DNA of 5,801 nt from Candidatus Cloacimonadota bacterium (GTDB lineage: Bacteria; Cloacimonadota; Cloacimonadia; Cloacimonadales; TCS61), in assembly GCA_014382915.1 (NCBI GenBank), contig JACNIV010000076.1, positions 1-5,801 on the forward strand, written 5' to 3'. This document shows positions 1 through 5,801 of the stretch, piece after piece (the stretch's first letter is position 1; each line of letters opens with the position of its first letter). Under the pieces are notes generated by a model that did not search any database, had not been told where the DNA came from, and saw only the letters and a program-made list of their open reading frames with translations. A program made the translations under genes and the position numbers.

Positions 1-25
1 CAATTGTCACTCCATTTCCAAATAC

Positions 26-418
26 CTATGAAAGCCGGACAACCAGACAACCAGATTTTGGAAAGTTTTCATTTAATCTATCATAAATCGTTATACTTTT
101 TTCAAATTGTCCAATATCCAGAAGCAGATTAGCATAAGAAAATTTATTCATTGTTGAAAGAGAATCCAGTTCCTCTTCCAGGATATTCATGTTTTTCTGA
201 AATTCTTTCTGGAATATGTTTGCCAGCATTAAATGAGCAGTATATTTTGTATTTCTTTCAAGCTGCTCGTTGTAATACTCAATGGTTTTTATAAAATTTC
301 CAGTTGTAGGTTCCTTTTGATAATTCATATAAACCTCGAAATCGTTACTACCATGCTGTCCAAAAAGATTTGCAGTTACAAAAAAAATTAACAAAGGAAT
401 ATGCTTATTATTCATCAT
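26..418 (-). CDS. Small exported TPR-like protein, C-terminus probably disrupted
   Basis: A reading frame of 130 codons whose product I do not recognise as a named family. Residues 1-20 form a signal peptide: a short polar MMNNKH start, the hydrophobic stretch IPLLIFFVTANLFG, then a likely cleavage site before QHG. There is no lipobox cysteine, so the product is probably periplasmic or secreted. Residues 93-121 (FSYANLLLDIGQFEKSITIY followed by DRLNENFP) read as one tetratricopeptide helix pair, and residues 58-85 may be a degenerate one; TPRs usually mediate protein contacts. I start it at the ATG ending at 418 because AAGGAG lies 3 nt upstream of it and 6 nt upstream of the adjacent ATG (413-415), which is an equally good start. 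A longer frame to 469 would put 17 polar residues before the signal peptide. The last ten residues (KSGCLVVRLS) lie in an octamer tandem repeat and do not resemble a TPR, so the true gene may have been longer. It is transcribed divergently from the tRNA. Confidence 0.6.
   Translation of the reverse strand: MMNNKHIPLLIFFVTANLFGQHGSNDFEVYMNYQKEPTTGNFIKTIEYYNEQLERNTKYTAHLMLANIFQKEFQKNMNILEEELDSLSTMNKFSYANLLLDIGQFEKSITIYDRLNENFPKSGCLVVRLS
33..56. repeat. Octamer tandem repeat, about three copies
   Basis: Three adjacent 8-nt units are visible: AGCCGGAC, AACCAGAC and AACCAGAT. The stretch 38-55 has an exact period of 8. It lies at the 3' end of the TPR-like frame on the minus strand, where it reads as repeated TCTGGTTG. 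Eight is not a multiple of three, so gain or loss of one unit shifts the reading frame. Confidence 0.7.
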
Positions 419-461
419 TTTCTCCTTTTTTTCTTTATAATTCAACGGGTTACAAAAAATG

Positions 462-492
462 TTGGACACAAAAATAAGTCAAAATAATTTTG
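462..492 (+). promoter_or_regulatory. Bacteroidota-type promoter for tRNA-Arg
   Basis: TAATTTTG at 485-492 matches the -7 box TAnnTTTG at every fixed position. A TTG at 462-464 lies 20 nt upstream, within the spacing known for Bacteroidota primary sigma promoters. The predicted transcription start is near 496-498, a few bases before the tRNA at 503, which is the expected geometry. A sigma70 reading (TGGACA at 463-468, TAATTT at 485-490) is also possible but matches the -10 box poorly. Confidence 0.5.
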
Positions 493-502
493 CTTAACAT
501 GC

Positions 503-579
503 GCGCCCGTGGCTCAATTGGATAGAGCATCTGACTTCGGATCAGAGGGTTGAGGGTTCGAGTCCTTCCGGGCGTGCCA
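503..579 (+). tRNA. tRNA-Arg (anticodon UCG)
   Basis: A complete cloverleaf can be folded by hand. The acceptor stem is 503-509 with 569-575. The D arm is 512-528, with stem GCTC/GAGC and a GG in the loop. The anticodon stem is 530-534 with 542-546, and the loop CTTCGGA (535-541) carries U33 and anticodon TCG at 537-539. The variable loop has five nt (547-551). The T arm is 552-568 with loop TTCGAGT. The discriminator base is G576, and CCA (577-579) is encoded. The anticodon reads CGN arginine codons. The first acceptor pair is G503-T575, a wobble rather than the usual G-C; all other stem pairs are canonical except one G-T in the T stem. The 3' end overlaps a repeat that recurs about 170 bp downstream. 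Confidence 0.97.
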
Positions 580-656
580 TTTTTATTGAGAATTTAATAT
601 TGAATATTTTGCCGCGGATAAACACGGATTCAACTGATTAATATAAAATAATTTTA
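571..656 (+). repeat. Diverged direct repeat, copy 1 (starts in tRNA 3' end)
   Basis: This copy runs from the last nine bases of the tRNA (GGCGTGCCA) through ATTGAGAATTTAATATT and GCGGATAAACACGGATT to AACTGATTAATA and AATAATTTTA. It matches 745-832 at roughly 85% by eye, with a 2-nt length difference after the CCA. It contains no convincing open frame. The GCGGAT-AACACGGATT core has the look of dispersed intergenic repeats, but I cannot check its copy number in the genome. Confidence 0.7.
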
Positions 657-678
657 GGGCATGAAAGCCCTCTTTTCC
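656..678 (+). terminator. Weak hairpin, possible tRNA transcript terminator
   Basis: AGGGC (656-660), loop ATGAAA, and GCCCT (667-671) form a perfect 5-bp GC-rich stem followed by CTTTTCC. It lies 77 nt after the tRNA, in the right place to end its transcript. The stem is short and the T tract is interrupted, so this is only a candidate. Confidence 0.3.
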
Positions 679-744
679 TACTGGAGTCCTTCCGCCTGTT
701 GCGGTGTAGTTGAACTCTTCTTAATTTTCTTTAAGGAAGACGAA

Positions 745-832
745 GGCATGCCATTATTTTATTGAGAATTTAATATTAAATATTTAACAGCGGATGAACA
801 CGGATTTAACTGATTAATAATGAATAATTTTT
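745..832 (+). repeat. Diverged direct repeat, copy 2
   Basis: This is the second copy of the repeat at 571-656. It begins GGCATGCCA, one base different from the tRNA 3' end GGCGTGCCA, and continues through ATTGAGAATTTAATATT, GCGGATGAACACGGATTTA and ACTGATTAATA to AATTTTTA. Its CCA is offset by 174 bp from the tRNA CCA. The repeat unit thus contains a nine-base echo of the tRNA terminus. Confidence 0.7.
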
Positions 833-900
833 AGAAGATGAGAATTCCTTCTTCTTGTCAGGGATTCGCTTGCGAGCTTGGGAAGTGATGAAAAACGAAG

Positions 901-944
901 GTGGAACATGCTATTATTTCGAGCAAATTGATTAATACTTTTTT
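901..944 (+). repeat. Diverged direct repeat, truncated copy 3
   Basis: ACATGCTATTATTTCGAG resembles the start of copy 2 (GCATGCCATTATTTTATTGAG), and AATTGATTAATA followed by a T run resembles its end. The central GCGGAT-AACACGGATT core is missing, which suggests an internal deletion. The offset from copy 2 is about 160 bp. Confidence 0.45.
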
Positions 945-963
945 AAAAAAAATAAAGTAGAAT

Positions 964-2256
964 CTAGGCAAAGCTAAAATTCTGTTCTCTAATGATCTTT
1001 ACGCAGGCATCAACAGCTGATGCATCATATTTGATACCTTTATTCTTAATAATTTCATCCAGAGCTTTTTCGATACTTAGCGCAGGTCTGTATGGACGAT
1101 GAGTTGACATGGCTTCTATAACATCGGCCACACATAATATCTTTGCTTCAATAATGATATCATCGACTGTTAAGCCATTCGGATAGGAGGAACCATCAAG
1201 TTTTTCATGATGTTGTAGAACTGTTATTGCAACCGGCCAGGGAAAATCGATGGTTTTCAGGATTTCATATCCAGCCTTTGAATGAGATTTTACAATCGCA
1301 AACTCAACCTCAGTCAGTTTTCCGGGTTTACTGAGTATTTCGGCTGGAACATGTATTTTTCCGATATCGTGGATCAATGATGCAATTCGTACTCCATTTA
1401 CCTGATCCTTATCCAATCCCATTTCTCCAGCGATTTTAGTAGCAAGCTCGGCTACTCTTTTTTGATGACCGGCAGTGTAGGGGTCACGCATTTCCATAGC
1501 AGAAACAAGTCCATTTACAGTCTCTTCCATTAATTTCTGTAATTTAATATTACTCCTTTTCAGTTCATCTTCGATCTTTTTCCTGAAAGTAATATCACGA
1601 AGTGTAGCCAGATAGGCTGGTTTATGTTCCCATTCTGTTTCCACAACATGCATTTCAATGATCCGTGTTTGCCCTGATTTCTGTTCAATCTCGAACTCTT
1701 CAAATTGCTCACATTCATATTCGAATTTTGTGTTAATTAGTTGTTCTTTTGATTTCTCGAAGAGAATTTCTCCGGCATTATTAATAAATTGAATCATTCT
1801 TTTTCTATCAATAACAATTATAACATCCGTATTTTCCTGGATTAATTTACGAAATCGTTTCTCACTTCTGATTAATTCTTTATCAGCATTAAATTTATAG
1901 AAAGCAATTTCAAGAGCAGCATTTAGATCTATCTCTTCAAATGGTTTTAACAAATAACCATAGGGATTTGTTTTTTTGGCTCTTTTAAGAATTGTGTCGT
2001 CTGCATTAGCAGTTATATAAATAACAGGGATATCATATTTACTAATTATTTTTCCCGCTGTTTCAATGCCATCCAATTTACCTTCCAACATAATGTCCAT
2101 AAGGATAAGATCAGGTTTCTGTTCTTTTATTATTAAGAGAACGTCTTCGCCTGTTGGAACTATACCGATAACATCATAACCGAAATTAAGAACACATTTT
2201 CTAATATCCTCGGCGATAATTCTTTCATCTTCAACAATCAGAATCTTTTTCTTCAT
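964..2256 (-). CDS. Response regulator with REC, PAS and HD-GYP domains
   Basis: A 430-residue cytoplasmic protein of three domains. Residues 1-118 are a receiver domain with the acidic pocket E9-D10, phosphoacceptor D54 (LILMDIML), T82 and K104 (LLKP). Residues 132-226 are a PAS sensor domain ending in the typical ATLRDITFRKK, with short helical linkers on both sides. Residues 245-428 are an HD-GYP domain, a family that hydrolyses the second messenger c-di-GMP. The expected metal ligands H264, H296-D297 (LIHDIGK), H325, H349-H350 and D378 are all present, so activity is plausible. The signature usually read HHExxDGxGYP is HHEKLDGSSYP here, with serine 357 in place of the first glycine of GYP. 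The start gives the classical receiver N-terminus MKKKILIVEDE; the upstream GGATGG is a modest ribosome site. A 180-bp gap separates it from pilD, so it probably has its own promoter; I could not pick one with confidence. The cognate kinase is not in view. Confidence 0.95.
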   Translation of the reverse strand: MKKKILIVEDERIIAEDIRKCVLNFGYDVIGIVPTGEDVLLIIKEQKPDLILMDIMLEGKLDGIETAGKIISKYDIPVIYITANADDTILKRAKKTNPYGYLLKPFEEIDLNAALEIAFYKFNADKELIRSEKRFRKLIQENTDVIIVIDRKRMIQFINNAGEILFEKSKEQLINTKFEYECEQFEEFEIEQKSGQTRIIEMHVVETEWEHKPAYLATLRDITFRKKIEDELKRSNIKLQKLMEETVNGLVSAMEMRDPYTAGHQKRVAELATKIAGEMGLDKDQVNGVRIASLIHDIGKIHVPAEILSKPGKLTEVEFAIVKSHSKAGYEILKTIDFPWPVAITVLQHHEKLDGSSYPNGLTVDDIIIEAKILCVADVIEAMSTHRPYRPALSIEKALDEIIKNKGIKYDASAVDACVKIIREQNFSFA

Positions 2257-2372
2257 TTACCATCCAGATATCCGATTTTTCCATTTAAACTTCAATGCAA
2301 TTAGCATACCATAAACAGACTACTGAGAGAATACTGAAATAACTCTTTAAAATGTTAATAGTTAAGATAATA

Positions 2373-2393
2373 TAATAATTAAATTAATTATTA
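2373..2393. repeat. All-A/T palindrome in the pilD-regulator gap
   Basis: TAATAATTA (2373-2381) and TAATTATTA (2385-2393) are perfect inverted copies around a 3-nt centre, within about 35 bp of nearly pure A/T. The palindrome sits between the pilD stop and the start of the response regulator. It could be an operator, an UP-element-like promoter region or part of a weak 3' hairpin. With no G-C pairs it is a poor intrinsic terminator, and chance is possible in such AT-rich DNA. Confidence 0.4.
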
Positions 2394-2436
2394 ATTGTAT
2401 GAGTCAGAAGCTGGACAGATGAGACAATGTGACACA

Positions 2437-3198
2437 TTAAATTCTGAACAGGCTCAAATACATTTCCGTAAGAAACCTGCCAGCCAGGATGTAAAGAAAA
2501 GCTCCAAGAATAAGAAATGGACCGAAAGGAAATTCTTTACGACGATCATGACCGATCAAGATCAGGATGATCAGGGCAATAACAGAAGAAAAAAAGATCG
2601 TAAAAATGGTGCCGGCAATCCCGATAAAACTACCAATAGCGGTCATAAGTTTTATATCACCCCCACCCAGGCTTTCCTTACCTGTAAAAAGTTTGAAAAC
2701 ATAGGCAGTTACCAGGAAAACCACAAAGCTGAAAACAGCTCCGCATAAAGCTGATTTCCATGTAATATCAATAGCAGGAAGAAAGGAAACAGCTATTCCT
2801 ATTATTATAAGCGGTAATGAAATTACGTCGGGAATGATCTGCTGGTTATAATCAATAAAAAAAATGATCAGTCCAGCGGAAATGAATATGATGTATTTAA
2901 AAAAAACAAGATTTATACTGAAACCGGTGGAAATATAAAGTAGAATAAATAATACAGGAGTAAGAAGCTCTACCAGCAAATATTGTATGGGAATCTTAAT
3001 ACTGCAGTTCCTGCATTTTCCTTTAAGAAGCACATAACTTAATATGGGAATATTATCTGCAGGTTTTATCTTCTTATTACATTGAAAGCAGTGTGAGCCG
3101 GGAAAAACTATCGATTCTCTGCGCGGGATACGATATATGCATACATTGAAGAAACTACCAAAAACTGCACCGAGAATTATCAGGAAAAAATAGATCAT
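2437..3198 (-). CDS. pilD: Prepilin peptidase / N-methyltransferase (A24 family)
   Basis: A 253-residue integral inner-membrane aspartic protease that removes the leader peptide of type IV prepilins or pseudopilins and methylates the new N-terminus. The N-terminal segment has GSFFNVCIYRIPR (14-26) and the zinc-type cysteine pairs C37-C40 and C62-C65, which define the long bifunctional form. The catalytic aspartates are D116 (FFIDYNQQIIPD) and D181 in the GGGDIK motif. Seven or eight hydrophobic segments span about 1-19, 72-92, 99-115, 125-143, 149-170, 187-215 and 225-243. The length is normal for the family. The ATG is preceded by AGGATGG. It follows pilC by 63 bp on the same strand, which fits co-transcription. 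It is also compatible with GspO of type II secretion; the enzyme is often shared between both systems. Confidence 0.97.
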   Translation of the reverse strand: MIYFFLIILGAVFGSFFNVCIYRIPRRESIVFPGSHCFQCNKKIKPADNIPILSYVLLKGKCRNCSIKIPIQYLLVELLTPVLFILLYISTGFSINLVFFKYIIFISAGLIIFFIDYNQQIIPDVISLPLIIIGIAVSFLPAIDITWKSALCGAVFSFVVFLVTAYVFKLFTGKESLGGGDIKLMTAIGSFIGIAGTIFTIFFSSVIALIILILIGHDRRKEFPFGPFLILGAFLYILAGRFLTEMYLSLFRI

Positions 3199-3261
3199 TT
3201 TCCATCCTGTAAAAATAAAATAAGCTCGAATTAAAACTAATTCAAGTTTATTATGAAAATA

Positions 3262-4515
3262 TTATTTCAAACCGTGACTGATAGCCAATCCAAGATTAAA
3301 TATAGGTAGATAAATAATAATGATGATATAACCCACAAGACCAGCCATCAGAATAATGAGAAGCGGTTCGATAAGCGAGGTTAGACGGTCGATCACAGAA
3401 TCCACAAGTTTTTGATGGAATTCAGCAGCTTTTCTCAGTAAGCTGTCCATATCTCCGGTTTCTTCTCCAGTAGAGATCAACTGCAAAAGAGTTGGTGGAA
3501 AGACCTTTGTTTTCTTAAAAGCTCCTGCTACACTGTAACCTTCTTTAACAGAGAACCTGGCTTTTCGGCAAGCTCCTTCTACTACCGCATTTTGCACAAC
3601 ATTCTCAACCAGTTCCATCGTTTCCATAATGGGAACACCTGCATACATCAAGATGCTGAACGTTCTGGAGAATTTGCTCATAATCGAGTTTTCCAGAAGA
3701 TTTCCGATCACAGGTAATTTCAAGATTATACTATCTACCAGAAATCGTCCCCTGTCGGAAAGGTAAAACACAAAGGAAGCCATAATTATAGCGAGCAATC
3801 CCAGGAAAGTAAAGAATACATGTTCACGAATCACATTACTAATGGCAATAGCTATCAAAGTAGGTTCGGGAAGATCGGCATTAAAACTTTCATAAACTTC
3901 AGCAAACTTAGGTATAATATAATAGAACAATCCCCACACAACAAATACAAGGAAAACCAAAATGAAAATAGGATATGACAATGCAGACCAGACCTTACGG
4001 CGTGTGTCTTCGATCTTTTCCAGGTAGATTGCCAGTTCATCCAGAACCGTGTGAAGAGTACCGGATACTTCTCCGGCTTTCACCAGAGAAATATAAAGAG
4101 AATTAAAAACACCCGGGTGTTGCTCCATCGCTTCGGAAAGGCTGAAACCTTTTTTAATATCGTTTGCCAGTTTATTCAATACTTTTCTGAAACGCTTGTG
4201 CTTCTCTCCCTTTGCCAGGCTGGAAAGCGATTTTTCGATTGTAAGACCTGCAGAGAACATTGTGGCCATCTGGCGGGTAAAGAACACAAGAACTCTTAAA
4301 CCTACACCGGTTCGCAGCTTATAGAATGTAAACATTATTTTATCGAACATCGACATTTTGCTGGAAAATGCACCATCGGAGGTAGATTTAACCGAGATGA
4401 TAATGCTGCCTTGTTTGGTTAATTTATCTACTGCCTCGTCCATTGTTCCGGCTTTTAGAGTACCTTCTATACGAACACCGTTAGTATCTTTAACTATATA
4501 TTGGAAAGCTCCCAT
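3262..4515 (-). CDS. pilC: Inner-membrane platform protein PilC/GspF
   Basis: A 417-residue protein of the type II secretion F family, the polytopic platform on which the cytoplasmic ATPase acts to insert pilins into the growing fibre. An N-terminal cytoplasmic part (FQYIVKDTNGVRIEGTL, 4-20) is followed by two homologous helical T2SSF domains at about 76-199 and 279-401. Their matching motifs are FTRQMATMFSAG / FSRTFSILMYAG and KAGEVSGTL / STGEETGDMD. Membrane segments are visible at about 182-202, 232-252 and 382-403. Length and topology are typical of the family. The start is supported by AAGGA six nt before the ATG. It lies 23 bp after the ATPase gene, so the two are almost certainly one transcript. 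Pilus (PilC) and secretion (GspF) versions cannot be separated from sequence alone here. Confidence 0.95.
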   Translation of the reverse strand: MGAFQYIVKDTNGVRIEGTLKAGTMDEAVDKLTKQGSIIISVKSTSDGAFSSKMSMFDKIMFTFYKLRTGVGLRVLVFFTRQMATMFSAGLTIEKSLSSLAKGEKHKRFRKVLNKLANDIKKGFSLSEAMEQHPGVFNSLYISLVKAGEVSGTLHTVLDELAIYLEKIEDTRRKVWSALSYPIFILVFLVFVVWGLFYYIIPKFAEVYESFNADLPEPTLIAIAISNVIREHVFFTFLGLLAIIMASFVFYLSDRGRFLVDSIILKLPVIGNLLENSIMSKFSRTFSILMYAGVPIMETMELVENVVQNAVVEGACRKARFSVKEGYSVAGAFKKTKVFPPTLLQLISTGEETGDMDSLLRKAAEFHQKLVDSVIDRLTSLIEPLLIILMAGLVGYIIIIIYLPIFNLGLAISHGLK

Positions 4516-4538
4516 AAATTATCCTTCAATAATCGAAA

Positions 4539-5801
4539 TTAATCGGAAACAGTTAATTTGATAACCTCTTTAATTGTGGTTACACCCTGTTTCATTTGTA
4601 AAATTGCACTATCATGTAAAGTCTGCATCCCATTCTTTATAGCTGTATCACGAATGAGATCCTGATCTTTTCCTTCGAAGATCTGTCTTCTGATTTCTAC
4701 CGTCACTTCCAGTATTTCAAAAATACCCGTTCTACCGGAATATCCCGTATTATCACAATGTACACAACCTTTACCTTTCTTAAAGTTAATATCGGCAGCT
4801 TCTTCCGCTGAAATCCCGGCATCCTGCAGTTCTTCTTGGGAAGGTGTGTAATCTGTGATACAGTTCTTACAGATTGTTCTCACCAATCGTTGAGCCATTA
4901 TCAGGTTCAAAGATGAAGCCACCAGGTAAGACTGAATTCCAATATCCAGAAGACGTGTAATTGTGGCAGGAGCATCATTAGCGTGCAGGGTTGTGAACAC
5001 CAGATGCCCGGTAAGAGAAAACTTGATGGCGATGTCTGCTGTTTCGTGGTCTCTGATCTCACCGATCAGTACAATATCGGGGTCCTGTCGCAAAACAGAG
5101 CGTAATGACCTGGCAAAAGTGAGATCTATTTTTTCTTTTGTTTCGATCTGAGTAATACCATCCAACCTGTATTCCACAGGGTCTTCCACAGTAACTATAT
5201 TCGTTTCAATGTCCTTGATCTCTTTTAAGGCAGCGTGAAGTGTAGTGGATTTACCACTACCAGTGGGACCCGAAACAATAGTAATTCCGTAAGGACGTTT
5301 AATCCATTTGCGGAACGTTGTCAGGTTTTCTTCTGTGAACCCAAGCGTGGTAAGGTTGAAACCGAATTCACCTTTATCCAGAAGACGCATAACTACTTTT
5401 TCACCGGTTACGGTGGGAACAATGGAAACACGAACGTCAACGCTCTTTACAGCAGTTCTCAGCGAAATATGTCCGTCTTGTGGAAGACGTCTTTCCGCAA
5501 TATTCAATTTTGACATAACCTTAACCAGAGAAACCATACCAGGATGAAGCCCGATAGGAGGAGACATTACTTCGCGCAAAGCACCGTCTATTCTGAATCT
5601 TACACGGGTGTTTCTGGTTAGCGGCTCAATATGAATATCGGTAGCATTGGATTTGATAGCCTCTGTAATTATCAGGTTGATCAATTTAACAACCGGGGCA
5701 TCAGCATCAACCTTTGTATCTATAGAGATCTCATTTTCATCTTCATCTACAGCTACAAATTCAAAACTGCCTACTGCGTCTTCCATTTGCGAGGTAGTTC
5801 T
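4539..5801 (-). CDS. pilB: Pilus extension / secretion ATPase PilB/GspE, N-terminus outside window
   Basis: This is the C-terminal part (420 residues visible) of the hexameric cytoplasmic ATPase that powers pilin assembly. The frame stays open to the window edge (RTTSQ precedes the Met at 5786), and full-length relatives are about 550-580 residues, so that Met is internal and an N-terminal domain lies beyond the edge. Counting from that Met, the visible part shows an N2 region (TDIHIEP 49-55, RFRIDGALR 63-71) and Walker A GPTGSGKST (173-181). These are followed by the Asp box (TVEDPVEY, 199-206), Walker B (DIVLIGEIRD, 237-246) and the His box (LTGHLVFTTLHANDA, 258-272). A tetracysteine zinc motif at C306-C309 and C341-C344 is characteristic of PilB/GspE and absent from the retraction ATPase PilT. 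All catalytic motifs look intact. It is the first visible gene of the pilB-pilC-pilD run. Confidence 0.96.
   Translation of the reverse strand, partial: RTTSQMEDAVGSFEFVAVDEDENEISIDTKVDADAPVVKLINLIITEAIKSNATDIHIEPLTRNTRVRFRIDGALREVMSPPIGLHPGMVSLVKVMSKLNIAERRLPQDGHISLRTAVKSVDVRVSIVPTVTGEKVVMRLLDKGEFGFNLTTLGFTEENLTTFRKWIKRPYGITIVSGPTGSGKSTTLHAALKEIKDIETNIVTVEDPVEYRLDGITQIETKEKIDLTFARSLRSVLRQDPDIVLIGEIRDHETADIAIKFSLTGHLVFTTLHANDAPATITRLLDIGIQSYLVASSLNLIMAQRLVRTICKNCITDYTPSQEELQDAGISAEEAADINFKKGKGCVHCDNTGYSGRTGIFEILEVTVEIRRQIFEGKDQDLIRDTAIKNGMQTLHDSAILQMKQGVTTIKEVIKLTVSD

Larger units (their letters stand above)
580..963. other. Gene-free stretch between tRNA-Arg and the HD-GYP gene
   Basis: I see no protein-coding gene in these 384 bases. 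They consist of repeat units. An A-box (diverged repeat) is followed by a spacer with a small hairpin (CCGC at 692-695 with GCGG at 701-704). A second A-box is followed by a spacer with another small hairpin (TCGC at 866-869 with GCGA at 872-875), and then comes a truncated third A-box. Each spacer ends in similar sequence, GACGAAGGCATG near 740-750 and AACGAAGGTGGAACATG near 894-910. The spacers are therefore probably homologous too, and the whole is a decayed tandem array with a period of about 160-174 bp. Confidence 0.55.

Noticed and set aside
26..469. Upstream ATG at 467-469 as start of the TPR-like gene
   Set aside because: It would add 17 polar residues before an evident signal peptide, and the good AAGGAG site lies just before the ATGs at 413-418.
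571..944. CRISPR array
   Set aside because: The repeats are about 85 bp, only two to three in number, diverged from each other, and the intervening segments appear related rather than unique. No cas gene is present.
936..957. A/T inverted repeat ACTTTTTTAAAAAAAATAAAGT as terminator of the HD-GYP gene
   Set aside because: It has an internal mismatch, almost no G-C pairs and no clear T tract after a stable stem, so it is not a credible intrinsic terminator.
2395..2748. Plus-strand open frame of 117 codons opposite the 3' part of pilD
   Set aside because: It lies almost wholly antisense to a clearly conserved prepilin peptidase, is rich in polar low-complexity residues and has no recognisable domain. 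It is a shadow of the pilD coding sequence.
3228..3243. Hairpin GAATTA-AAAC-TAATTC between pilC and pilD
   Set aside because: The stem is six pairs with only one G-C pair. On the minus strand it is followed by GAGC before a T-rich run, and it lies inside what looks like an operon. Too weak to call an attenuator or terminator.
3855..4040. Minus-strand frame of 61 codons
   Set aside because: It overlaps pilC in another frame and has no independent support.
4051..5547. Several short plus-strand frames of 62-92 codons (4051-4299, 4358-4561, 4963-5151, 5235-5513, 5308-5547)
   Set aside because: Each is antisense to pilC or pilB, whose motifs are intact, and none shows a domain or a supporting ribosome site.
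4539..5786. ATG at 5784-5786 as the start of the ATPase gene
   Set aside because: The frame remains open upstream to the window edge, and this start would remove the N-terminal domain that PilB/GspE proteins carry. The Met is probably internal.

Overview
The window is an AT-rich (by eye below 40% G+C) bacterial chromosomal segment. It carries the core assembly genes of a type IV pilus or type II secretion machine, a c-di-GMP-type response regulator beside them, a tRNA-Arg gene with diverged repeats behind it, and a short, probably damaged TPR-protein gene. The tRNA is preceded by a TAnnTTTG-type promoter box, which is the Bacteroidota-style primary sigma signal. Together with the gene content and low G+C this suggests a member of the Bacteroidota or a relative in the wider FCB group (a Cloacimonadota-like lineage is possible). 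That placement is an inference and is not proven here.

Layout. All protein genes lie on the minus strand, so the order of transcription runs from right to left. At the right edge is the extension ATPase PilB/GspE (4539-5801, N-terminal domain outside the window). It is followed after 23 bp by the platform protein PilC/GspF (3262-4515) and after 63 bp by the prepilin peptidase PilD (2437-3198). A gap of 180 bp, containing an all-A/T palindrome, separates these from a REC-PAS-HD-GYP response regulator (964-2256). Then comes a gene-free stretch of almost 400 bp (580-963) holding two copies and one remnant of a diverged repeat that begins inside the 3' end of the tRNA-Arg(UCG) gene (503-579, plus strand). 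The left end has a small secreted TPR-like protein (26-418, minus strand) whose reading frame runs into an octamer tandem repeat and stops.

How the genes work together. PilD cleaves and N-methylates prepilins, PilC is the inner-membrane platform, and PilB hydrolyses ATP to drive pilin polymerisation. No pilin, retraction ATPase (PilT) or secretin is in view, so pilus and type II secretion cannot be told apart from this window. The HD-GYP regulator belongs to a family that degrades c-di-GMP, a second messenger that commonly tunes pilus function. Its position suggests, but does not show, a link to the pilus genes.

I found no convincing undescribed system. The signals most worth a second look are the repeats behind the tRNA, the octamer repeat that ends the TPR reading frame, and the SYP variant of the GYP motif.
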